NCBI GenBank assembly: GCA_019694835.1
Contig: JAIBBE010000189.1
Coordinates: 1 to 30,264, forward strand
Direction: 5' to 3'
Source: Fimbriimonadaceae bacterium
GTDB lineage: Bacteria > Armatimonadota > Fimbriimonadia > Fimbriimonadales > Fimbriimonadaceae
DNA: 30,264 nt
Shown: in pieces, positions 23,543 to 30,264 of the stretch
Layout: each line of letters begins with the position of its first letter
Numbering within the stretch: position 1 is the stretch's first letter
The notes under the pieces: model-generated
Told to the model about the DNA's origin: nothing
Database searches by the model: none
What the model saw: only the letters and a program-made list of their open reading frames with translations
Translations under genes and position numbers: made by a program

Positions 23543-23968
23543 ATGTCAGACGTCGGAACAGTATGGAAGCCAATGCTGTTGGGCTTAGCTGCGGCGCTCA
23601 TACTCCCAACCTCTGCATCTTGTGCGCTAAGCGTGAACGGCATTGCAAGACCCGCAGCGGACTCGTTCCAGTATCCGGCCGTGGAATGGTCTACCGATCC
23701 CGAAGGACAAGCTGAAGAGTTTATTGCTGTCGTGATGCGCGGGGACGGCCGGTTCCAGGTTGGTCGCGATTTCCCCTCTGGCACTTACCAATCAGCTGGA
23801 TCGCGACCAGGACTAGCGTGTAGGTGGCGGCTGTCGTCTACCGTTCCTGACGGTAGAGCCAGAATCCTTGCCTTCGGCGGTGGCCCCGGCCCACAGCAGG
23901 TGACGATCAACTCCGACGATTCGGAATTCGAGAGCTACTTTTGCCAACCTTGGCACAGGGTTACGTAG
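23543..23968 (+). CDS. Small exported protein of unknown function
   Basis: The product is 141 aa from ATG 23543. A TTG at 23528 overlaps the amidase stop as TTGA and is an alternative, so coupling is possible. A hydrophobic signal (KPMLLGLAAALILPTSASC) is followed by a domain with GDGRFQVGRDFPSGTYQSAG and ACRWRLSS, and a final FESYFCQPW. The 'VG.D.P.GTY' and 'C.W.R.S' pattern occurs in small exported actinobacterial domains found also at the end of kinases and lipoproteins. The cysteine at the end of the signal is a weak lipobox. It is last in the plus-strand run and convergent with the M14 gene. Confidence 0.7.
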   Translation: MSDVGTVWKPMLLGLAAALILPTSASCALSVNGIARPAADSFQYPAVEWSTDPEGQAEEFIAVVMRGDGRFQVGRDFPSGTYQSAGSRPGLACRWRLSSTVPDGRARILAFGGGPGPQQVTINSDDSEFESYFCQPWHRVT

Positions 23969-24036
23969 AGGCCGCAGAACGAACTTCCGTGCACACTCGA
24001 AGACGAATTCCACTAGGCTACCTTACTTACGACAGG

Positions 24037-24864
24037 TTACTGCCCCAAGATGGCCTGCAAGAGCGCACTATGGACCTTACCCCAGTCCATGCTCGGGTCA
24101 GAGCCCTTGCGGAGCTCAACGGTTAGAACTGGGATACCGAGATCGCGCCCTACATACGAGCCAAGTGATCCCGGGGTAGGGGCAAAAGAACTTGACTCCG
24201 TAAGGGGAATCGAACTTGCTGCCGAAAAGCGCTGTGCCAGATCGGTTGCGGGTCCATCATAGTTTATGAACTCGCGGTCGATCCAAGAGTGCATCACTAT
24301 CACCAACTGAGGCTTCACATAGTCGATGATGTTGACCACCAGGCGAGATTCAGGCTGGTTCAGAGGGCGGCTTCCGCCGACGGGATCCGACGGGTCGAAG
24401 TTCCGTGCCGGGAAATTTCGATTCAGGTCTACGCCATTAGCGTTTGTACGAGTCGCGGCGGCACGACCGTCGGGATTCGCATCCTCTAACAGGGTGAGGG
24501 TTACGCGATCAGCGATTCCCGCTTTGGCGAACGCATCTGGGAGCTGTTCAGCGGCGTAGGAACCCTCATTCTCATCGCCATGAATGCCACCTATGAAGAA
24601 AACCCGCCTCGGCCCATGCCCCAAAGTCTTGACTCGGATCGGTCGACCTTGCACCGACGTGCCTACGATGTTCCAAGCTTCAGCACTCGACGAGGATATC
24701 GCCTGGGAAGTTGAATCTTTGGCGCCATCAGGAGTCACCGATGCAGCTGGAGGCAGCGAGTTGGCTCCCCGCCCGCACCCTAAGACCGAGAGAGCAAGCA
24801 ACGCTATCGGGAGCCGCAGCCTTGACCACCCGAGGGGGCTCCCCACGTAGTCCCGTTTCAACAC
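24037..24864 (-). CDS. M14-family zinc carboxypeptidase/amidase lipoprotein, MpaA-like
   Basis: The 275-aa product starts at GTG 24864, eight bases after GAGGGA; the next codon, TTG, overlaps the stop of the upstream gene. A signal ends in the lipobox VLGC (Cys 30). The catalytic domain has GGIHGDENEG (zinc His 95 and Glu 98), DANPDGRAA..RTNANGVDLNRNFP, VIVMHSWIDREFINYDGP with the third ligand, and PVLTVELRKG with the catalytic Glu. This pattern matches MpaA-type enzymes, which cut the gamma-D-Glu to diaminopimelate bond in muropeptides. The E. coli enzyme is cytoplasmic; this one should face outward. It is coupled to the DUF4352/SH3-like gene and completes the set of wall bonds the island can attack. 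Confidence 0.82.
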   Translation of the reverse strand: MLKRDYVGSPLGWSRLRLPIALLALSVLGCGRGANSLPPAASVTPDGAKDSTSQAISSSSAEAWNIVGTSVQGRPIRVKTLGHGPRRVFFIGGIHGDENEGSYAAEQLPDAFAKAGIADRVTLTLLEDANPDGRAAATRTNANGVDLNRNFPARNFDPSDPVGGSRPLNQPESRLVVNIIDYVKPQLVIVMHSWIDREFINYDGPATDLAQRFSAASSIPLTESSSFAPTPGSLGSYVGRDLGIPVLTVELRKGSDPSMDWGKVHSALLQAILGQ

Positions 24865-26258
24865 TGAGGTATTCCCTCGGCCACTAAAGGCGTGTAGACC
24901 GAGTTGATGTATGCGCCGTTGTCCAGCTGATACCACACGTTGCTCGCCCCATGTCCTCCGCTCGAGCGGAAATCGCCTGTGGACTGACACACTACGAAGA
25001 CTGTGGCACCATCCGTTAGAACCTTGTCATATAGTTTCGGAGCGTCATTGTAGGGATAGGCACGCTGCAGGACGCCACAGCTACCGCCCTCATCACAAGT
25101 CCCAACTATCGCTGTCGGGGTGTGGATTCGTGGCGCACTCGGTATCGACGTAGGAATAGTGGTTATCGGAGGCGCCGTAACTGTCTCCGTGACGGTCGGT
25201 GGAGATGGGGCAGACGATCTGACCGCCGCCTGAATCGTGGGTGAGCTATCGATCTTGGCGATTATGTGTTGGCCATCGACGTCGGTTCTGAGATCCAGCG
25301 CGGCATCGTGGGCGGGAAAGATGTTTGCCGGCACATCGAAGACGGCGACGATGCTGCCGGACAATCCGGGGTTGAGCGAAACAGATACCTGGACATCACT
25401 GGCAACTGCCGGGTCTGCCGAGTAAATCTTTCCGTCAACTATGAGCTGTTGACCCGTCGAATCGAATTGCCGCTTCGAGTCTCCAAGGTTAGTAACCTCG
25501 ATCTCAGCGATTGCCCATATGCCTTTGGGCTCGTGGGTTTTCAGGGGGTCGCCGCCGAGGGCGGTTTGAAGCCAGAATCGTGAGACCTGCAATTGCAGGC
25601 TTCCCAGTTGAATCGGCTGGCCGACTTCTGCTGTTCGAGTGGGCACATCGGTACGTGCACCGCGCCCCACAGGAACACTGTCCCAATTGCCGGAGTAGTA
25701 GACGACCCATGATAGGCCGATCGCTGCTGAAGTTGCGATTGCGATCGACCGATATAGGCGGGCTTCCTTAGCAAGGTCACCTGAAGCCTTGGGGAGCTGG
25801 TTCTCTCGGATCAGTTGCTCGGCAGCCAGTGAAGCGGCGATGACAAGAGCAACTGATGAGAAGGCGAACAGCCAAAGTGCCCAGCCGACCTCCGCTCGTA
25901 TCTCGATTCCAAGGACTGAGGTCTTGGGAACTGTGAGTACACGGACGATAAACGGAATCGAAAAGCCAGCACCATAGGAGCCGGATAGGAGCCCTAGCCA
26001 GACGAGAAGTGCGGCAAGCCGGCCGGGCACGCCGACTTGTTGGCCGATGAGGACAATTACTAGGGCCAAGGCCGAGGCTGCGCCGAGACCAAGCCCGACC
26101 TTAACCCATACTGATGCTTCCAAGCCGCGGAGGCTGAACATGGCGGTGACACGCACCCAAGTTCCCGTGCAACCGATAGCCATGCCGATGCCCGCCGCGA
26201 TCCCCTCGAGAACAGGCAACTTGTAACTTTGAAAGCCTGGCCAATGCCATTGGCCCAT
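24858..26258 (-). CDS. Membrane protein with DUF4352 and C-terminal SH3-like domain
   Basis: The 466-aa product starts at ATG 26258, six bases after GGAGAGG. Hydrophobic helices cover roughly 15-35, 53-74, 80-105, 125-148 and 170-190. Outside, residues about 212-330 match DUF4352: VGQPIQLGSLQLQVSRFW, AIAEIEVTNLGDSKRQFD, IVDGKIYSAD, LNPGLSGSIVAVFDVP. A Thr/Pro linker (TVTETVTAPP) follows, then a C-terminal SH3-like domain (about 395-460) with CGVLQRAYP, DGATVFVVCQSTG and SNVWYQLDNGAYINSVYT, as in wall-binding actinobacterial SH3 domains. It probably tethers to or senses the wall. The stop overlaps the M14 gene start, so both should be made together. Confidence 0.8.
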   Translation of the reverse strand: MGQWHWPGFQSYKLPVLEGIAAGIGMAIGCTGTWVRVTAMFSLRGLEASVWVKVGLGLGAASALALVIVLIGQQVGVPGRLAALLVWLGLLSGSYGAGFSIPFIVRVLTVPKTSVLGIEIRAEVGWALWLFAFSSVALVIAASLAAEQLIRENQLPKASGDLAKEARLYRSIAIATSAAIGLSWVVYYSGNWDSVPVGRGARTDVPTRTAEVGQPIQLGSLQLQVSRFWLQTALGGDPLKTHEPKGIWAIAEIEVTNLGDSKRQFDSTGQQLIVDGKIYSADPAVASDVQVSVSLNPGLSGSIVAVFDVPANIFPAHDAALDLRTDVDGQHIIAKIDSSPTIQAAVRSSAPSPPTVTETVTAPPITTIPTSIPSAPRIHTPTAIVGTCDEGGSCGVLQRAYPYNDAPKLYDKVLTDGATVFVVCQSTGDFRSSGGHGASNVWYQLDNGAYINSVYTPLVAEGIPQC

Positions 26259-26402
26259 ATCTGCCCTCTCCGTCAGGTCTGTCGGTAGCTCCTGAAGGCA
26301 AGTTTGCCATCTTCCGTTTCACGGCCGGATGAACTTGGCGCCCGGCGGAAAGCCAGGGTTCCGCAAGTCACGGCGACCTATACTCTTCGCAGCCCGGGGG
26401 AT

Positions 26403-26427
26403 GGGTCTGCTGCACGATCAGGTGACA
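26403..26427. repeat. Left terminal inverted repeat of the IS
   Basis: The 25 bases match the reverse complement of 27643-27667 except for two adjacent positions. The OrfB stop lies eight bases inside. Confidence 0.9.
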
Positions 26428-26434
26428 GTTTCGG

Positions 26435-27292
26435 TCACGCGGCCTGACTGGCCGGTGTGGTCATGATTGCTTCGAATTCGATCGGGGTCAACCGCCCGAG
26501 GCCGGACTGGCGGCGGCGCCGGTGGTAGGTGCGCTCGATCCAGGTGACGATCGCGATGCGGAGTTGTTCTCGGGTGTCCCAGCGGCGGCGGTCGAGCACG
26601 TTCTTCTGCAGCAGGCTAAAGAAGCTCTCCATGGCGGCGTTGTCGCCGGCGGCTCCGACACGGCCCATAGAGCCGACCATCTCGTGTTGATTCAAGGCGT
26701 GTACGAATTTCCTTGACCGGAACTGAGATCCGCGATCCGAGTGCAGAATGCACCCCGCGACATCTCCGCGTCGGGCTACCGCGCTGTGTAGTGCCCGGAT
26801 GGCCAGTTGTGACTTCATTCGGGAGTCGATGCTGTAGCCGACGATCCGGTTGGAGAACACGTCCTTAATCGCACAGAGGTAGAGCTTGCCCTCACCGGTG
26901 CGGTGCTCAGTGATGTCACTGAGCCACAACTGATTTGGCCCTTCAGCGGTGAAGTCACGCTCGACAAGATCGTCGTGCACCGGCGGCCCGACTTTGCCGT
27001 TCTTGCCGCGTTTCTTACCAAACACGCTCCACAGTCGATTCTGCGAGCAGATCCGCCATGCGGTGCGCTCGGCCATCGGCTCGCCGGCATCGCGCGCCTC
27101 CTCCACGAGGTAGCGGTAGCCGAACTCCGGATCGTCTGCGTGCGCGTCGAACAGCGCATTGGCGCGGTAGGCCTCGATGAGTTCGGCCTCGGTGATGGGG
27201 TCGGCCAGCCAGCGGTAATACGGTTGGCGGGAGAGCTTGAGTACCCGGCACGTCACCGCGACGGGGATCCCGTCGGCGGCGAGCTCTTTCAC
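26435..27292 (-). CDS. IS3-family transposase OrfB (DDE integrase core)
   Basis: The 285-aa product has the IS3 OrfB layout: an N-terminal helical part (SRQPYYRWL, PEFGYRYL), then the catalytic core with Asp in LWLSDITEH, Asp in ILHSDRGSQF and Glu in AAMESFFSLLQKN, completing the DDE triad. Its GTG at 27292 overlaps the OrfA stop as GTGA. The frame is open upstream through KRVYPLV, so the active transposase is probably an OrfA-OrfB fusion made by a -1 slip near the A-run at 27308-27311. No stop or frameshift damage is visible. Confidence 0.95.
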   Translation of the reverse strand: MKELAADGIPVAVTCRVLKLSRQPYYRWLADPITEAELIEAYRANALFDAHADDPEFGYRYLVEEARDAGEPMAERTAWRICSQNRLWSVFGKKRGKNGKVGPPVHDDLVERDFTAEGPNQLWLSDITEHRTGEGKLYLCAIKDVFSNRIVGYSIDSRMKSQLAIRALHSAVARRGDVAGCILHSDRGSQFRSRKFVHALNQHEMVGSMGRVGAAGDNAAMESFFSLLQKNVLDRRRWDTREQLRIAIVTWIERTYHRRRRQSGLGRLTPIEFEAIMTTPASQAA

Positions 27293-27597
27293 GAGCGGGT
27301 AGACCCTTTTCCCGGCAGATTGGCCTGCGATAAATACGCTGCGGCCCGGCGCAGCACCTCGTTCTCTTGCTCTAGCAGTTTGATCCGCCGTCGGGCTTCG
27401 CGCAGCTCACCGGACTCGCTGGCGCTCTTGCCGGGCTTGGTGCCTTCGTCGATGTCGGCCTGACGGAGCCATTTCTGCAGCGTCATCGGGTGCACTCCGA
27501 AATCGGTGGCGATCTGCTCGATCGTTACACCGTCATCGCGGTTGCGAGCGACCCGGACGACGTCGTCGCGGAACTCGCGGGGGTAGGGCCTTGCCAT
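27289..27597 (-). CDS. IS3-family transposase OrfA (HTH protein)
   Basis: The 102-aa product starts at ATG 27597 with GGAAGGATG upstream; an in-frame extension to 27648 runs into the terminal repeat and is rejected. MARPYPREFRDDVVRVARN, VTIEQIATDFGVHPMTLQKWLRQA is the helix-turn-helix, and REARRRIKLLEQENEVLRRAAAYL is the leucine-zipper-like end. It binds the element ends. It ends four bases into OrfB. Confidence 0.94.
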   Translation of the reverse strand: MARPYPREFRDDVVRVARNRDDGVTIEQIATDFGVHPMTLQKWLRQADIDEGTKPGKSASESGELREARRRIKLLEQENEVLRRAAAYLSQANLPGKGSTRS

Positions 27598-27642
27598 GGG
27601 GACATCCTTCCAGCCCGCCCATGCTGGGCAAGCCAACTCAGA

Positions 27643-27667
27643 TGTCACCTATTCGTGCAGCAGACCC
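27643..27667. repeat. Right terminal inverted repeat of the IS
   Basis: The partner of 26403-26427, directly followed by the GAT target duplication. Confidence 0.9.
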
Positions 27668-27966
27668 GATCGTCCGTTCAACGACGAGTCAACATAGAGC
27701 CACACCGAGCGCAAATTGTCGCAACCACGCATATCCATGCGAAGTAGGCGACTGGCCGTCCGTGCCGTCTGCGTAGGCAAAACCAGGTCCCCTTCCATAA
27801 GTTGGCTGTATGGCCGCCGCATAGCGTGCTCATCCCGACTCGGCCAACCATGTCGATCAAGTTGAGCTCACTGGACGATCATCCCGGCAGCTAGCCAGGT
27901 TGGCCGCACGGTAGCGAGACACCAAAAAGCGACCGATTGCGTTCCTCGCGGTGACACGATGCGCTC
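27668..27966. other. Intergenic, between IS and TerB-like gene
   Basis: No gene is recognised in these 299 bases. The promoter of the TerB-like gene should be here; I see no confident elements. Confidence 0.4.
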
Positions 27967-28866
27967 ATGACGAAACTACCTCCCTCCGGCTGGCACCGTG
28001 ATCCGTCAGGAAGACACGAATACCGATTTTGGGATGGCGCCCAATGGAGCGACCGAGTGGCGACAGGGGGTATCGAAAGCATCGACCCACTAACAGATTT
28101 GCCAGGTGCGAGCTCAGGCACCGTGGTCGCGAAGCAGGCGGGTAACCAGCTCGAAAGCATTGCGGTCAGGGCTGCGCAGGGAGACACGTCCGCTTTGCAG
28201 GCATTGCCCGCAGCGGTCGCTCAAGCTCGCAAGCGCAGCCAGAGCGAAAAGAAATACTTGGACGAGGCATGGGCCGTACTGACTGTCGCATTGCGCGGCG
28301 TTCTCGCCGACGGCGTGCTGACGGAACAGGACGAAGCGGGTATCGAATTACTGATCTCTGCTCTCGGAGTGGACTTCGGCGAACTGAGCCACCGGAACTT
28401 CGAACTGTTCGAGGAGACCGTGGTGGCACGGATCAACGACGGACGTCCCCCTGACGCCGTGAAGACCCCACTGATCACAAAAGCGGGCGAAACCGCATAC
28501 GGGACCTTCGCTGTTGCCCTGATGAAAGAGGTCGTGGACCGTGAACTGCGAGGCGGATCGCAAGGGGTAAGTGTTCATATCGCCAAGGGTGTGAACTACC
28601 GCGTTGGCCGGATGCGTGGCCGAAGCGTAGTTGTCGGCAAGCATCTGGAGGTCCAAGACTCCGGCATCCTCGTCGTAACAGACCGCCGTGCTGTGTTCAT
28701 GGGGACGAACAAGACATTGGAATTCCGTCGAGACCGACTCGTAGGTCTCGAGGAGTTCACCGATGGATTACGCCTAAGTGTGTCGAACCGTCAGACCGCA
28801 TCGTTGTTCCGCTTCGCCGGCAACTCTTCGCCACGCATCGCTGCAGCAATGCTGTCGCACTGGTAA
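27967..28866 (+). CDS. DUF2510 - TerB-like - PH-like domain protein
   Basis: The 299-aa product has three parts. Residues about 5-35 are a DUF2510 motif (PPSGWHRDPSGRHEYRFWDG..WSDRV), usually near membrane proteins of actinobacteria. Residues about 90-170 look like TerB: YLDEAWAVLTVALRGVLADGVLTEQDEAGIELLISALGVDF, helical with the D-G-x-L-T-x-x-E metal-binding-like turn. Residues about 205-299 resemble a bacterial PH/GRAM-like fold: GRSVVVGKHLEVQDSGILVVTDRRAVFMG and FRRDRLVGLEEFTDGLRLSVSN. No signal or membrane helix is present, so it is cytoplasmic. TerB is a standard Ter component, which ties this gene functionally to the TerD/TerY-P genes despite the IS in between. The ATG has no strong ribosome-binding site. 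Confidence 0.72.
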   Translation: MTKLPPSGWHRDPSGRHEYRFWDGAQWSDRVATGGIESIDPLTDLPGASSGTVVAKQAGNQLESIAVRAAQGDTSALQALPAAVAQARKRSQSEKKYLDEAWAVLTVALRGVLADGVLTEQDEAGIELLISALGVDFGELSHRNFELFEETVVARINDGRPPDAVKTPLITKAGETAYGTFAVALMKEVVDRELRGGSQGVSVHIAKGVNYRVGRMRGRSVVVGKHLEVQDSGILVVTDRRAVFMGTNKTLEFRRDRLVGLEEFTDGLRLSVSNRQTASLFRFAGNSSPRIAAAMLSHW

Positions 28867-29013
28867 GCGGACGCTAGCGGAATAATTGCGCACCCGTGGC
28901 TATGCCCGAAAGTACCGAATAGTTTAGAACGTACCGACTGCGAGCCACGCAATCGATCCTGTTGTCAACCCGTGCACCGCCGAGCGATGTGCCGCCGAGT
29001 TTGAGAGGGCCGG

Positions 29014-29916
29014 CTACCGCCTGCCTTGTGGGCCGTTGCCAAACCAAAGGCCTTGAGTGTCCGATTCCAGTATCGAACGCAAGAACGGCTTGTCGTTGGA
29101 GCGGTAGAGGTTTGCGTCGATGTAAGGCAACCGCATGTCGCGGATGCACTGCTCCGCGAAGTCGCTTCGGACCAGTTCCTTATCCTCAATGTTAGCCTCA
29201 AAAGCATTCAGCTTCTCGAAGGCATTGCTTTGATGCTGCAGCAGCCAAGAATGGTGGAATCCCCCGAAACCCTCCATGCAGCGAACCGTGCGACCGAGCC
29301 CTTGGGCGATCCCCTTCTTGCGCAGATAGTCTGCGGTGAAGGGTATTTTTCGGAAATACCTGCCGGTCATTGCATAGACGCGGTAACTAAAGTCGCTGGC
29401 ACCATGACTCTTGTCGCAGAAAAGGTTTAGGTAGAACACTGAGAAGTGGAGCCGCACCGTGATGATCTGGTGCCGTTTCACGCTATCGATGATCTCGTCG
29501 GCCATCCGGCTGTCTAGAAATTCATCAGCGTCAGAAAGTATCACAATATCATCGTCTCTGACGAGGTCATTCAGTAGCGTGCAATGGTTACGCTGGACGG
29601 CCTCGTTGAAGTACGCAAAGTTATTCGGAAGTAGACTCCAGTACCATTCGTCGAAGTTTTCGCCCCCGCAAGTGACTGGGTTGTAGTACGAAACGTCCGG
29701 GTTGGGGGGGTCGAAGCAGCCGACAGCTTCCAGCTGGTGATATTGGACTTTAGGGCTCAGGAGCGCTTTATCAAAATTGAATGGCTTGTCCTCATAACTG
29801 AACGTCTTATTTGCTTCGCAAAAATGCAGTTCATCTACCCAGTAGCCGGCCTCTTTGACTTTTAGCTCCGCAACTTTGCGCTCGTTGAAGAAGGGGCAGA
29901 ATTCAAATATCTTCAC
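29014..29916 (-). CDS. GT17-type glycosyltransferase
   Basis: The 300-aa product starts at GTG 29916 with GAGGGA seven bases upstream; this GTG overlaps the stop of the upstream gene (GTGA), so the two are coupled. The N-terminus reads VKIFEFCPFFNERKVAELKVKE, then VDELHFCEANKTFSYEDKPFNF, with YHQLE and a DDDIVILSDADEFLD segment giving the DxD nucleotide-sugar site. This layout matches the GT17 family (beta-1,4-GlcNAc transferases of eukaryotes and bacterial relatives). No membrane helix or signal is seen. The acceptor is unknown; the neighbour suggests a glycolipid or glycopeptide. It appears unrelated to the Ter island. Confidence 0.8.
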   Translation of the reverse strand: MKIFEFCPFFNERKVAELKVKEAGYWVDELHFCEANKTFSYEDKPFNFDKALLSPKVQYHQLEAVGCFDPPNPDVSYYNPVTCGGENFDEWYWSLLPNNFAYFNEAVQRNHCTLLNDLVRDDDIVILSDADEFLDSRMADEIIDSVKRHQIITVRLHFSVFYLNLFCDKSHGASDFSYRVYAMTGRYFRKIPFTADYLRKKGIAQGLGRTVRCMEGFGGFHHSWLLQHQSNAFEKLNAFEANIEDKELVRSDFAEQCIRDMRLPYIDANLYRSNDKPFLRSILESDTQGLWFGNGPQGRR

Positions 29917-30264
29917 TGTGCATCCCTCGGCGGATTTTCTGGACAAATTACATGCTGAAGGTGTTTCGCGAACGATTGAGAAAGTTTTTGCGCAGTGGTT
30001 GCACGGAAGTGGGCGCGGCTGTAATAGATGGTCAGCTTCAGGGCTGCCGACTCCAAGACTGCAGTTACGTTCATTAGGTATGCCGATGGGTTGTCCGGTG
30101 AGTGCGTCAGACCAACCGGCATTTCTAACGGCGTCGAAAAGCCGCGCGCTGTGCGTTCGCGGTTATCCACGTAATGAAACAACATCGGGTATGGATGATC
30201 CAGGCTGTCGTACCTACCCCGGAAGGGAGGCATGAATCGCAACATGAAGTAGTCGAGTCCTCCC
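29913..30264 (-). CDS. Condensation/acyltransferase-like protein, C-terminal part, cut by window edge
   Basis: The frame is open from the window edge (GLDYFMLRF...) to the stop at 29913-29915, so at least 116 residues of a longer protein are seen. The end, LMNVTAVLESAALKLTIYYSRAHFRATTAQKLSQSFAKHLQHVI, has the pattern of the C-terminal part of condensation-type acyltransferases (NRPS condensation domains or Pap acyltransferases). No active-site motif lies in the visible part. The stop overlaps the glycosyltransferase start by four bases, so the pair probably acts in one pathway such as a glycosylated lipid or lipopeptide. The family call is tentative. Confidence 0.5.
   Translation of the reverse strand, partial: GGLDYFMLRFMPPFRGRYDSLDHPYPMLFHYVDNRERTARGFSTPLEMPVGLTHSPDNPSAYLMNVTAVLESAALKLTIYYSRAHFRATTAQKLSQSFAKHLQHVICPENPPRDAQ

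Larger units (their letters stand above)
26403..27667 (-). mobile_element. Intact IS3-family insertion sequence, 1265 bp
   Basis: Two overlapping transposase genes sit between terminal inverted repeats. The left end 26403-26427 and the right end 27643-27667 agree at 23 of 25 positions (GGGTCTGCTGCACGA, two mismatches, AGGTGACA). A 3-bp direct repeat, GAT, flanks the element at 26400-26402 and 27668-27670, as expected for this family. The matching target duplication and undamaged genes suggest recent insertion. It separates the DUF4352/M14 pair from the TerB gene but hits no visible gene. Confidence 0.93.

Noticed and set aside
1..30264. CRISPR array, integrase, toxin-antitoxin pair or restriction system
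   Set aside because: No regularly spaced repeats, no tyrosine or serine recombinase apart from the IS transposase, and no recognisable defence enzyme were found.

Overview
The window looks like a mycobacterial chromosome (Mycobacteriaceae). The pointers are a DUF732 secreted protein, a degraded Mce-associated membrane protein, a peptidoglycan amidase very close in sequence to M. tuberculosis Rv3717, an LpqI/NagZ-like glycosidase, actinobacterial kinase ectodomains, a DUF2510 protein, and frequent GTG/TTG starts. All assignments come from reading the sequence; no database search was run.

Left part (1-7510): a tRNA-His gene with a clear terminator opens the window. After it come a phage terminase small-subunit-like gene, a decayed mce-associated gene, a tandem-DUF2511 lipoprotein, a second small lipoprotein, a DUF732 protein, a prokaryotic 5'-nucleotidase (cN-I family), and small phage- or island-like genes. 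Two of these are a previously unremarked pair of tiny basic proteins sharing one C-terminal motif. Long stretches without genes and the broken mce gene suggest a region of repeated insertion and decay.

Boundary (7511-7553): about 43 bp of a tRNA-Gly(CCC) 3' half lie here on the minus strand without the 5' half. This is the expected structure of an attachment-site scar. The polarity implies that the inserted DNA lies to the right.

Main island (about 7538-28866): a Ter-type signalling cluster merged with peptidoglycan-cleaving enzymes. A six-gene minus-strand run encodes a TerY-like vWA protein, a PP2C phosphatase, three membrane-anchored Ser/Thr kinases with different ectodomains, and a GH3 N-acetylglucosaminidase. 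Around it on the plus strand are a secreted thermonuclease, a membrane protein joining an FHA-like domain to an extracytoplasmic TerD-like domain, a Tat-type PGRP amidase, a paralogous membrane FHA-like protein, a fourth kinase, a class-A-beta-lactamase-like serine hydrolase, an amidase_3 enzyme and a small exported protein. A minus-strand pair encodes a DUF4352/SH3-like membrane protein and an M14 lipoprotein. A DUF2510-TerB-PH protein lies beyond an intact IS3-family element (26403-27667, 3-bp target duplication). I infer an envelope-sensing circuit: ectodomains sense wall or stress state, kinases and PP2C set phosphorylation, FHA-like/TerD/vWA/TerB proteins act as readers or scaffolds, and exported hydrolases act on the wall.

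Two of the kinases (12589-14196 and 15475-17082) carry an apparently perfect 1194-bp direct repeat covering the kinase, linker and membrane segment, followed by unrelated ectodomains. This points to sensor swapping by recombination.

Right edge (28867-30264): a GT17-type glycosyltransferase overlaps the end of a condensation/acyltransferase-like gene cut by the window edge. It probably belongs to a separate glycolipid or lipopeptide locus.
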